In this document: positions 12,201 to 24,400 of the stretch, piece after piece | How the letters are laid out: every line of letters begins with the position of its first letter | Position numbering within the stretch: the stretch's first letter is position 1 | Source: Phalacrocorax aristotelis | Lineage: Eukaryota > Chordata > Aves > Suliformes > Phalacrocoracidae | Length of the DNA stretch: 64,000 nucleotides | Direction of reading: 5' to 3' | Assembly: GCF_949628215.1 (NCBI RefSeq) | Contig: NC_134281.1 | Coordinates: 11,170,501 to 11,234,500 of the forward strand | The notes under the pieces: model-generated | Database searches by the model: none | The model's input: only the letters and a program-made list of their open reading frames with translations | Told to the model about the DNA's origin: nothing | Translations under genes and position numbers: made by a program

Positions 12201-14600
12201 TCATCTTAGTAGGGGTTAACATGAAAAAGGTTACTTAAATGCTGACGGTTGCCTGTTTGCTACAGGAAGCAGGCCGCACGTTAAGATTTCACAGGCATGT
12301 ATGCCGCCTGCACCAGGAACGTGTTGTTTGCAACCAGTAAGGTGGAGCTGGAGTCTCTGTTTTGAGGAAATCTTCACCTCTGCGGGGAACTCATGGGATT
12401 CTCTTCCGTGCTGTATGTGCAAGTGTTGCCTTTGATGCATCCCTGTATACACTGTTGCTCTTACATAAGGTCACTTGACAGATTAAACTGGAGGGGGAAA
12501 AGTGCTAAATTCCTGCATGTCAGAATAAGCTAACTCTGCTGTTGGAGCCTTTTTTCATGTACCTGTGACGTGTGAGCCAAGTTATTTGCAGCATGGATAA
12601 TTGGGCAGATGCATTTTAATGAGAAAGATGAATCAGTTTAAAGGAGTAACAGCTGTCATAAGAGCTAATCCTGTGGCCATGCTTGTTGTACACAGAGGAG
12701 ATTGTCAAACTGGGAGGCCTTTTCCTTCCTCCCTCACTTCCCTGGTATGGGATATTTCCTCAGGGAACAGGGGAACGTACTGCCGAGGAGCTGCTGGCAG
12801 TGGAGTGGGGGTTACAGCAGAAGTGGCTGAGGGGAGAGCAGGGTTGCAGAGAGGTGGCTGGAGCCAGGGTGCGGGGCAGGCCCAGGGAGGAAGCCCATGG
12901 TTTCTGGGAGCAGTGCTGCTTGCTACACAAGAGATCTCCATAACCATGGCTCCTTTTGTTCCTGCTCCCCTCTAGGCTGGTGCCAGAGGTAGATACATCC
13001 TTGCTCCATCCTCCGTCTCCTGTCTTCATTCCCTCCTCTGCTCCCAGCAGCAGCCTCTTTGTGCCCTCCCCATGATATATTCTAGGGTCAGTCTCTTCCT
13101 TCCTCTCACCAACCCAAACGATAGTTGTCAAAGTCTGGGCACGCTGACCTGGGGGAAGGGATGGTGCAGGGGAAGGCTTGCTGAGACCCAGCAGTTTGCA
13201 GTGCATAGAACCAATGTTTAAACTGTTCTTTTAAAAGTTAATGTGCAAAGTACTAATTAGGATTAAAGCTGGTGTTCTTGTTGTCTAAATGTAACTATCA
13301 TAACACCTAATCTCTTTGCAGAACAGGTACGTGGAGTTTCCTAATCCCAAACAACTCTCACTTCTGTTACATAATTGTCCAGCTTTGAGCTCGATGAGAA
13401 TGGGGTTTTGTCTCTCTCCCTCCCTGCCTCTCTCCCTCTCCCACGCCCCCACAAAATGCTTTGCTGTGAGTCCTTGTTTGTAGACAAGCCAGGCTATATA
13501 GATGTGGCCAAACTTAGTGAACAGACCACTGAGATGCTTGGCTGAGGAACAGTAATAAATATTGCACAGTGTGCCCCCTAATTCTTTCAAATTTTCTGAA
13601 ACTAGAGCTTTGTCAGCATTCTGTTTATTTTAAAAGAAAACAAAACACCCTTTCTGAAGGTGGTGAAAGTTTGCATGCATAGATTTCTGTATTCTCTGGG
13701 AAAACAGCAGGACTGACTTGCTTTTGCAGCCCAGGCAGGGTGACTTCTGTATTGGTGTCACATGGAAAGCCGTAGACTCCCAAGACAAAACCTGCAGAGC
13801 AGAGGGACTGTTGGCTCTGTGTAAAGTGACTAGCACTGCTTGAGAGCCAGGTGACAGGAAGGAAATGGGAGTTCTCAATGCCAAAAGACAAGGCCAGTTT
13901 TTCCCCCCTCTAACAGGTACGTGGCCCTTTAGAGTCAGCAAGGTTACGTGAATGTAGGGGAATAGAAAGTGGCTCAGGAGCTGTTTATTCTGAGGTACAA
14001 GTTTCCCTTTGGTGCATTGCTGCTACAGATGTGGAATGTTTGCTCTCTTTTTTTCTTTTTTTTTTTCCCTTTTGCTCTTGTTTCCAGTTCCTGCACCAGC
14101 CTGACACCTTTCCATCCTTGCATCCAATACTCTTTTATTTCAGCTTCGCTTGTGTTAGTGCGTTGGCTGCCTCATCTCTGATAGTCCTCAGGCTTCCCAG
14201 ACTGTAACAAAAAATTTTCTACTGATGACGTAAACTGCATGACTGCTGCTCTGCGCACTGGCAAATGTGCTGTGCCTGCGTGGGGACGGGGGCAGCAGGA
14301 GGTTTCTGTACTATATTCTTGCACTCTTAAATTTTAGACTTTCTAAGTGGGTGAAAAAAAAATATAACTTTATTTTTAAATGATGCACTTGTTCTGGGAA
14401 TTCCTTTCCTCACCCTGGGTCCAGTTCAGGTTGTGGGACAGTGTTGGTGGGTGGCTGTGATGTACCTCTGATGGGGCAGAGGGGTCCACAGAGTTGCTGT
14501 CACCCCTTGCTTTTCTTCCCAGGCACTGGAGAGGGGCAGGGGCGGCGGAAGCCCCCCGGGAGGCGGTTGCCAGAGGTGTGCCCTTGGTTTATTTGAAATA
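12201..14600. other. ARIH2-P4HTM intergenic stretch without a recognised gene
   Basis: No open frame here resembles a protein family. Further AATAAA strings occur at 13554-13559 and 14597-14602, but nothing upstream of them looks coding. In human, SLC25A20 lies near ARIH2; I see no mitochondrial carrier motif here. Confidence 0.5.
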
Positions 14601-14624
14601 AATTGTGACTTTCTAACTTCGGAG

Positions 14625-15480
14625 GTGTCCTGGCTCTTCTTGGCGGGGGGAGGGGCGGCAGAGGGCAGCGCCACACGTGCCTCTTCCCGCCAGCGCCCTG
14701 GCCCCGCCCCATCAGCGGGGCGCTGGCCACGCCCCCCGCGGCGCGGTGACGCAGCACGCCAGGCGGTTGCCGGGGTGACGCGCGAGGCCTGGCGGGCCGG
14801 GGGCGCGATGGCGGCGGCGGCGGCGGCGGCGGGGGGTGGAGGAGGAGGAGGAGGAGGGCGGGCGGAGGGAGCTCCGCTCCCCGGCCCGCCCGGGGGCCGC
14901 CCGCGGCCCGTCTGCTCGCGGCCGTACTTCCTCGTCCTCATGGTTTTCGCCCACCTCTACGTCCTCAACGTGCTGGGACTGCTGCTCTTCGTGCACCTCA
15001 GCGCCGGCGAGACCGGCGGGACGCCCCCCGCCGCCGCCGCCCCGCCGCCGCCGCCGCCCGCCCGCGCCCTCCCGCGCCTCGAGGGCATCAAGGCAAGGCC
15101 GGGCCCGGGGGAGCGGGGCTGGGGGGGCCGTGGCCGCGCTGCCGCTCACCGCTGCTCTCCCCGCAGGTGGGCCACACGCAGCGGGTGGAGCTGGTGCCCG
15201 GCCGGGCCCACGCCCTGCGCACCCTCAGCCTCAAGCCTCTCCTCTTCGGTGAGTACCGGCCCCGCCGGCCCCCTGCGCGGCGGGAGCGGGCGGCCGGCTC
15301 GGCGCCGTGACCCGGGGCTGGCAGCCCGGCCGTCACCCGGTGCCGGCGAGGCGGGAGCGCTGCCCGCGGATCCCGGCAGACGGCTCGGGGAGGGGCCCGG
15401 CGTCTGACAGCGGCCGGGGGTGTCGGTTGGTCTGCCGTCTCCCTCACGCCCGCCGCAGTCTGACACCCACGCGGGGAAAA
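14625..15480. promoter_or_regulatory. CpG island and promoter of P4HTM
   Basis: Dense CG dinucleotides with GC boxes (CCCCGCCCC near 14701-14709, ACGCCCCCC near 14729-14737) surround the P4HTM start codon at 14808. Two RFX-like half sites (GTTGCC and GGTGAC, about 14766-14779) sit 30 bp upstream of the ATG. No TATA box is seen. Confidence 0.75.
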
Positions 15481-18400
15481 TGACTTCTCGTCTCTCCCCC
15501 CTGTGTCACTTTCCCTCGGGGCTGCCTTAAAAAGCGTTATTCTTGTGTAAGGTATTTTGATACGCCATTGGCAGAGGTTACGTGTTGTGGGTGGCCCAAT
15601 TAGAAGAATTCGGGAGATGAACCTTTCCAGGTTTTCCAGTTTCCCTTTAAAATAACAGGAATAGGCAGAAGATCACGGAAGAGGACCTTAGAGAAGTTGC
15701 TAAATATTAGGAAGGGACAAAAGATCCCCAAACTTTTGGTAATAAATGATGATAAAGCAATTTAGCGTTGGTACTTCAGTGCTGAGGAAAGCAGTAACAG
15801 AATAATTGACAGGTTTAATGTCTTCCACCATTTTGCATCCTGTTTTAGATTTATCTGTATTTCTGGCTGCTCTGATACACAACCACATGACATCCTTCTT
15901 TCGGATATTTAAAAACCTTCTCTATCTTCCTGTGATTTTTTGCTATGACCAGTGAAATCTCATTAATTGCACTCTCTGTTCTGGAAATCCACTGAGAATA
16001 TACAAATTAATTTTTTGGGGACAGATGATTATAAAGTTCCTACTACTGCAAAGTTGGAGAAAACCAGTTTTCTCTGAAAAGGTAGCACTGAGTCTTTTAG
16101 ATGCTTTCTCAATAATATAAGAGGGTTTTTTGCTGATTCCAAGTAGATTATCCACACTGAAAGCCTGGCCACAAATCAGATAGGTTTCTTATTAAACTCC
16201 TTTAATGCAGTAAGTATCTGGAAGAAATATACAAAGGTTTTTCCTCACTTCTACACATGTGGTGCTCATGGTATGCAAATTTCTAAGTGTATTTCTGTCT
16301 GACATTCAGTAAACGGACACACCAACCTCAAACTGATGCCCCACAGCATTCACCAAACTGGCATCATTCCCCGAACCATGGTCTGGGGCAAGCACTCAGG
16401 TTTTTTGCTCAGGAAAACTCCTGTTTCCACCTCCTCTGCCCTACCAGTACTGCTTAAGAAAGAGTGGGTCCTGGCCTGCAGTGAAGGTGAGAAAAGGCAG
16501 ACTGTCCCCAGCAGCGGTAATCCCACAACTTTTGTCTCTCTGGCACCTCCATTGGTTCTGGGGGAAGCGTTGCTCCCTGGGGGTGGTATTGCAGACAACG
16601 ATGGACATTCGACATTTGAGATGGCACAGAGTCTGTTCTCCTTTGTCTTCTGATAGGGAGTCCTTTATTTAGAAACGGCAACTCGGCAACTCGCAAGACA
16701 TCTCTTATCTCCTGGATGAACCTGCCAGGAGCCAGCTCTGACTTCAAAAGACTTCCAGAGGCTTCTCTATCTATGCATACAGTACCAATCTAAATCAACT
16801 TGTTTAAAAAAAAAAAAAACCCTAATTTATTTCATCTCTGTTGCTTAGATTAGTGGAAGTGTGTGTTTAACTGGGTTGTGTTAGTCAAAACCAGAAGTCA
16901 CTAGCAAAGAAGGACTCTTGAATTTTACTTAAGGATTTCACTTAACACAAAGTGTTGTGGCACGCAAGAGCCAATTTAAGGAAATAAGTGGCTGGTCTGT
17001 GATCTTTGCTTTCAGCAGAGCAGGCCGTAGTGGAACTGCAGCAGCGGATGGCTTGTTAATGATTTCATGTGAGCTCTGGGCTTTGGAGCATGGCACTGGG
17101 TACCATAGGGGAACTTGCGGTTTGTTTTTAAATGTGCATAAGTCATCTGCATTGAACGCAAGTGTATTTCCTGGAGCTATGAAAAAGTCCCTGCCCGATT
17201 TTTCCCCCCTCTGGCTATGAGATGTCCTTTCTAAAGCTTGTAAGTAAGACCATCTGTGCACTTTTTCATTAGGAAACACTAGTAATCAAATAATCCTATT
17301 AATGGAAAACAAATATCAGACAAAACCTTTTCAACCTTCAGAGCTTTTATGTGTTCTGTTGTGTTTTCCAAATGCAGTCTGTTCAGAAGATACTGCCATT
17401 GCAGGGACCACCTGGCAGCAGATTCTGTGAATTGGGCGGCAGTTTGCAAGACAAGGCAGTAGGGAGGAATAAAAATAGGAAACGTTGCTGTGTTTTTCTT
17501 TGGAGCCTCAGGGAATAGAAGTAATCACTGCACAAATGTCAGGGTGCAGCTGAATTTCAGTGTGAGTGTCTGAGTGCTTGTCTCAGCCCACACTAAATCT
17601 GAAGACGAGATCTCATCGCGGGTTGTTACTGTGCTTTACGAGCACAGGGAGGCAATGTGTCTCCATCAAACTGAGTGGCTCTGTCCACAACCGAGACTGC
17701 AAGCATCATGAACAAGGCAGAATGCATTTCTCCCAAAAGCTGTTTTTCCCCTTATTTTCATATTTCAGTCCCAAGTTTCATCCAATATGGAAAACTTTCC
17801 ATAGGCAGTGCTTTGTTAGGCAGCAGAAATCCAATTTGTTTTCTCATTCTGGGATTTGCTGTTTTCTGCTCTGTGGTCTGGAGTGTAGAGCTGTAACTGC
17901 GTTTACTCCTGCAGGGAATTACAGTCCCTATTTACTTGGGTGAGAGAGTGAGCTGCAGAGAACTTGGTGAGACTGAGTTTTGCCACCTTTTCAGTCTTCC
18001 TTGTGTGCAGTGGGAAGGCTGGACAGATAGGTAATGTTTCTTCCCCCACCGTATCAGAATTGCAAGTATTTCCTGCTGTGCTGTGGTTGGGGCTTGCCTC
18101 TGAGTCCCAAGCAAAGCTGCTGTTGCACACCAAAGCAAAGGTTTAAACAGTTGATGTCCTGCTCCTGCTCTGCTCTTTCTCAGGCTCTTGTGATAGCTTT
18201 GGTAGTTCCCCAGTTACCAGAATCTTCTGATGTTAAAAAATTATTTTCCCTGTTATGCAGAAATCCTCTGCTATCTTTGCTCTGTGCCTTTCCTGCTCAA
18301 GACAGCTATTTCCTTTTACCTGTGCAGATGCTCGTCAACTCTCAGCACAGTAAGCTGAAGGGACAGTCCAAGTGCCTGCTGAGGAGCTGAGTTTAACTTT

Positions 18401-21400
18401 CATTCTTGAAGGGGATGGGTGTTGCCTGGGTGGGTTCCTCTCCCCCTTAATTTACGTCAGACTGTTCAAAAGTAAAGTATTTGCTCCATTACTTAAAAAA
18501 GCAGTCAGGGAGACTTCCGTGCAATCTCTCTGGACAGAAAGCAGGCAGGTACTTGGACGGCACTGCTGGCTCGGTCAAACAATGAAGCTGAAATGGCTAT
18601 CGACTTTGATGGTGAGAACTAGAGGGAACTGTTATTACAGGTCTCTTCTAGTTTGCGCTTGCCTGCAAGGTTCAGTTCAGTTTTTTAGCGACATTGGATC
18701 CTACACAAAGCCATCCATCGCAAGTCCTGGATATGCAGAGCCTTGCAAGAGGATAGTGTTAAATCTGCATCCTTAAGCTCTGTCTCAGTAAAACAAGGAT
18801 CTGTAGTGGGGCCTCATCTGTGGACTACGACTGCTTTGGATCACCTAAAAATATTGTGTGCACATCTCCAAAACACCAGCTGCCAGGGATAGGAGTTATT
18901 TAGCCTTAGGGAAAGGACCAGTTTCTTACTGATGGCATTGAGATTTTTCAGACCTTCCGGCCAGCCTGTTCAGGGCAGCGGTGATGTTTCCACCTCCGCA
19001 CTGCCTGGTGCAGGTTCCTGTTCTTCTTTTGCCAGGCATAGGCCTTATTCACCACCACTTTGTCACTCTGTACTTCGCCGCTTACAACGAAGACCCCTGC
19101 GTGAGTGCCTCTCATGATATTATGGACGCAGGTAGCATCTATGTCCAGCCACTGCTGGAGCCTGGCAGGGATTTCGGTTCTGAGGAGCGGTCCATGCTTC
19201 AGGACCTCCACCCTGGAGGGGTCCAGGTCAAAGTCTGAGATGGTGGTGGTCATGTTCTTCCTCAGGATTCGGATTTTCACTGCTGCAGGGGTTGCAAAAA
19301 GAGTCATTAGTTCAGTTTACTTTTCATAGCTCTTACCTACTTGAACACATAGCCAACATAAGGCTTTCTTGCACTTTCTGTAATGCGGTGATGCATCCAA
19401 CCAAGCTCTTGTAACTGCACTGAACTTGTCAAAGTTCTCATTTGAGGTTAATTTCCAGTACTGAACACTGTTCTCACTCCACTTTTCTCATGAGAGTAGC
19501 AAGGTGTATCAGCACCACTGCATAGGCAGAAACCCTGTAGGAAGCAGGGGCGCAAGCAAGTGGATACATCAAAGACCTGGTCTCGTGCAAATTACTTGAA
19601 TTTTCTCTGAGCTGGGATTTCAGGAGGTGATCTGACTGCCAGCTGCCCAGGATTTTTAACTTTTTGGGTTTGTTTTTTTTTTCATGAAGGTTGTGTGCCT
19701 GAATTCAGGACAGTATCTTGAAAACTTCCTGCGAGCTGATTGAGTGGAGCCAGTGCTGCCACCTCCTTGGGCTGGGAGAGGGAGAGTCACATTTCTAGAA
19801 CAACAGTATTGCAGTTTTAAATAACTTGGCATTTGCTAAAGGTTTTTATGGGCATCGATTGAAATATTGATCTCCAAGGGAAAACCAGAGTAGTGCTTGT
19901 ATTTAGCAGCCACAGACCAAAACCAAATCAGAGCCCACAAATATAAAGCAAGTCTTCACCTTCAGTGCTGCCTGGAGCTGGGCCCTCCTGCTACCTAACG
20001 GGTAAGTTGGGGCCTGAAAATCCCTGCGATCTGCTGTGAAAGCTGCAGTTTCTCCAACTCAGTTTGTTATGGCAAAGCCATTTTCTGTCCATGCCACTAC
20101 TTGGCTGCTGGAGGGAATGGCAGCAGCTCAGTGGAGGAGGGGGGTCACTCACCAAAATCATTGGCACAAAGGTTTTCCAGGATCTCCCTGGCAGTGCTGA
20201 CCTCCTCAAGCTCGCAGTCCTGGCAGCTGGCTCGGGGCACTGCTGCAACAGAAATTTGGTTATGACGCCCTTGTCAAGCTTCACTGGAAAAGGCAGAATG
20301 CAATTTTGAGATCTGCAAGTGGTTGCTTGCTGTTTCTGAGTGGTGCTTCCTCCCAAACTACCCAGTCCCTGGAGAGACAGCTTAGGCTGCCAGGGTGGGA
20401 AATGTTAAGCTCTCCTTTTTGTGGCTGGGGCGAACGCTGCTTGTTGTACTTTGTTTAGGCTTGTGTGTGTTGCTGCATTTTAAAGCAGCAGTGAAAATGC
20501 TTAATGAAGATCTCCTAGTTTGGATGAAACAGTAAAGCCACTGGTATGGCCAGACTCCATCCAGTGATGCTAAAATGAGGTGTCTGTTCTCCCCTTAACT
20601 GCTCTTGAATCTCCCCCAGTGTTGATTAGTATCTGGGTGTTTAATTTAGTCTTTGGGTCTTAAAGATGTTTTTTCTTGTGTAACTCATGCCTGCAGAGGC
20701 TTATGCCCCTTTGTGGTGTTTCCTAATGCTTAAAGGGAAGGCTTGCAAAACATTTCTTTTTGCATGTTTATTTAAACCTTGGACACAGCTGAAAGATTAG
20801 GACTGCAGCTCCTTAGCTCTGCTGGAAGCACATCTCACTGCCTGGCGCCTGCACACAGGCTGTGCCTAAGCGTGAGACTTTAACAGCTATTTCTTCCCCC
20901 TGCCCCAAACCCCACGTGGTCTGATGGTACCCAGGGAGCTAATGAACACAGTAGAGGGGGGAACAAGCTGCAGTTAACTTTACACTAACTTTCTAGACAT
21001 GGTGGAGTTCCCAGAGAGAACAAAACTAGAATTCATAAATTATCTTTTTTTTAATATAGCTTAAACCCAGAAATACTAGGAATAGAAACAAGGCATAGGC
21101 CCATCCTTTTGAGCTTTCAGTGTTACATGTGGGAAAACATATGAGAAAAAACAACCAAATCCTTACTTCTCCTGCTCGAGGAATTTTCATCCATGGAGAC
21201 TGCCGCGATGCACAGTTCATGATCTGCAGGAAACTTGTTGCAGTTCAGGATTTCAGGCCAGGGGTAGCCATAACAAGCCATGACAGGCGCGCAGCTTCTC
21301 TTGACGGCTTCGCAGAGGCTGCGGCAGGGGTAGATGAGCCTGGGGAGGGAATGGGGATTGCAGCACCTGTGGACTCCTGGCAGCAGGCTGAGGGTCGAGC

Positions 21401-24400
21401 CCTGGCACTGCGCTGCTGCCGCACAGGGCTCTGTTGCACACTGTAGTGCTAGCAGAGCTACTTTGGGGTCTTTGATGTGTTTTGAACATTCATGCCCAGG
21501 AAGCAAACAATGAATTTCTGAGGACAGGAGGGATGAGGCCGTTCGATACAGGCTGCTGGCAGAAGCCCTTCCCCCCGCTTACCTTTACAGGTGCCTAACT
21601 AGATACCTGATTCCCTTAGCAGCACTGTCCTTTGGCAGCTACACCTCAAAACTCAGTATTTTTCTCGGCTGCTGGCACTGTTGGGCTGAGGAAGCCCCTG
21701 CATGCTGGGGCAGGAGCCAGGAAGGGGCTGCAGGGGAGGTTGAAGGTGAAGCCGTTGGGTGCCATCAGCTACTGCCTGTGCGAGGAGGGCGGCTAGGGGA
21801 GACAGCAGCAATGCCTGGGGTGGGAGAGCAGGAAAATCCAGAGGAGGGAATGTAATGTTTCTGCTCCTGCCAGATGAAATGGTCATGTTTCACTTTCAGA
21901 GGGAAGGCCCCTGCTGGGTAATCCAATTACCCCTCACCAAGCGGGGCAGGCATGGCTTCTCAGAGACTGCGCTGGTCACATTGCATGCATTTTTTTTCTC
22001 GGGAGGCAAATGCAGTTGTGCTCTTGGGGAGTGTTACTTGCTACAGCTGAAATAACTTGTAAAAGCATCTTACCTGTCCAAGCAGATTGGTGCAAAGAGA
22101 GAGCAGAGGAAAATCCTAGCATCTGGGTGGCACTCCCTGGCCAGCAAGGGCAGCCAGCTGGAAGACTGCTGGATCACTTCTGGCATGGTCTCGTGCTCTA
22201 GCAGGTTGGGAATCCTCATCTCGGAGTAGCCAATATCGTAGCACAAGGCCATGTGGTATGGAATGGGTGTGCAGCTGGAGGATCTCCTCAGGTAGCTCGC
22301 CCAGGCTCCTGGAGAGCCCCAGAGCAGCAGGCACGCCAGGAGACCCAGCAGCCATGGGCCACCCAGCCTCGGGGGGTGCCTGCGGTGGGCTGTGACCATG
22401 CTCAGAACGAGCTGGGAGCGGGCAAATAGGCAGCGTACCCTGGACTGAGCTGCTCCCAACTGTGGGATGCCTTTTATAGCCTACAAGCCACCTCTCCGTC
22501 AATCCATCCTCATTAAGTGCGGCCCTTTCAGAGCCCTCATGGGGAAGACAATGCTCCAATTTTCATTTGCCAGCGGCCCCGATTGTTTGGATTTTAGCAG
22601 GGGTTTGGCTTAGATCAGCAGGTGTGGAAATGAGGGCAGTTGGGGAGGGATGAATGACTTGGCCCATGTGTCTTGGGGCTCTTTGAGCAGAGATTGAATC
22701 TCTGTTTGACACCAGTGCTCCAACCCATCCCCTTTCTCTTGCTCCAGGATTAGTCATTATTTCATAAACCCCAATGTTTTCCTCTCTCTTGTTTTTGGTA
22801 AAAGCAATCAAGTGTTGCTTAAAGTCAATTAGGAGGCATTTGTTTAGCTGGATCTATTGTTGAGCAGGCAGGGAGATAGGATGGTTTCGCAGACAGAAGT
22901 TAACTGTTTCAGAGAGCTGAGGGTAGAGGGGAACTAATTTGCAGCTATGGAGCAAGGTTGTTTGCAGATGGGATTGGCAGTGCTTAGCTGGAAACCCCCT
23001 CACCTTGCAACCTGCGTGACAGAGTGCACTTTCCGGTTAACAGAATCTTTACTTCATTATGAAATCCCTTTACTATGGCTGAAGAGCAGAATTGTCCTTC
23101 CTCAGTGCGTAATTAAGATTCCAGAAGCCGTCATTATCGTAGCCCAGTTTGGGGAACTGGAAATACTGGGGGCATTGCTTGCCAGCGCACAAGGTTCATT
23201 CGGACCTGGTGCCGTGCCATGAGGTTCAAACGAGCCAGCGGAAGGGAAGCTCCGGCTCTGAAGCATCCTCTGGCACAAGGACCCTGTGCTGCCTGTGGCG
23301 GAAATTGTTTCCTCAGAGGGTGTTACAGATACAGCCGGCTGCATTGTGTTGCCGGGGCTTCCCAGGAACATCTCATTTTCTCCAGGGCTAGTTCTGGTCT
23401 GTTCTTAGCAAGAAGCCAACTGCTTATTGACAGTTTGAGCTGATAGGGTTGATTTAAGGTCATAGAAGTAATTAACTTACCACCACCACCACCACCTTTG
23501 AGGATTGCTGTTATAGTGGAGATATAATGTGTCCTTGGCACATACCTGCAGGAGCTCTAAGGGGGCTGCGATTTGGAGAGCAGGACCTTGGGCCTAGGAG
23601 CATTTAAACCTGTCCTGCTTTGGTGGTTTTTCTTTCCCTCTTCGAAAGTCTCAGCAGCTGGTAACAGGATCCCATAGCAGTGACAGACATCCGCCAGAAG
23701 GATCTTCTCAACCTGCTGGGCACAGTGTAAGTGTGCTGTGGAACAGGACCTTGCCGGCGCTTTGCAGGTGTGTGCCCAGTGCACCATGCAGCTAGAAATC
23801 TCTTAGCCTCATAGTCATCGGTGGATTTCTCTGCATTTAAATTTGCTTGGGATCCTGGTATTGCATGATCGCTGCTGGAGTCCTGCTGCAAAGGGAAGCT
23901 GGTGATACCGGAGTGCTACCTGGGTATGGAGCATGGCATCCACCATGTGCGGTGTCTTCCCCTGTAATAAATTGGAAGACCATTTTCAATTGAGGATCAA
24001 GGGAATGAGTGGGAATAAGTTTGGAAGTTGTTTCCTTGCTGTTTGAGTTTCATAGTACAGCACTGTGCCACATTCCCCTGAAAGGCGTTTGGTCTCGTGC
24101 AAAGTGCTGTCCTCTCCACGTGAGAGCAAGGGAGCCTGAAACCCTGGCTATCAACACTGCCCACTGCACAGGTTTTGGCCTGCCCTCCTGTAGAGCAGCA
24201 GCTCCCAGACTGTGATCCACATGTCACCTTTGAAGTGATAATATGTAGTGATATGCACGTGTTTGTTCACTCCTTTGTCCATTGTGGCATCTGTGAGAGA
24301 GTTTAAGGGCTTGACCCCTAGATCCAAACATTTAGGAACTGCTGCTGTAAAAATACCCGCCTTCAGCAGCCCAGGTGTGTGGTGTATGCTCTTTGAGAGC

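Noticed and set aside
13554-13559. AATAAA between ARIH2 and P4HTM
   Set aside because: No gene or conserved sequence leads up to it; a chance hexamer in AT-rich DNA is the simpler reading.
22457-22459. Upstream in-frame ATG of the SFRP gene
   Set aside because: It lies only about 12-20 bp from the TATA box, before the expected transcription start, and would bury the signal peptide behind 20 polar residues.
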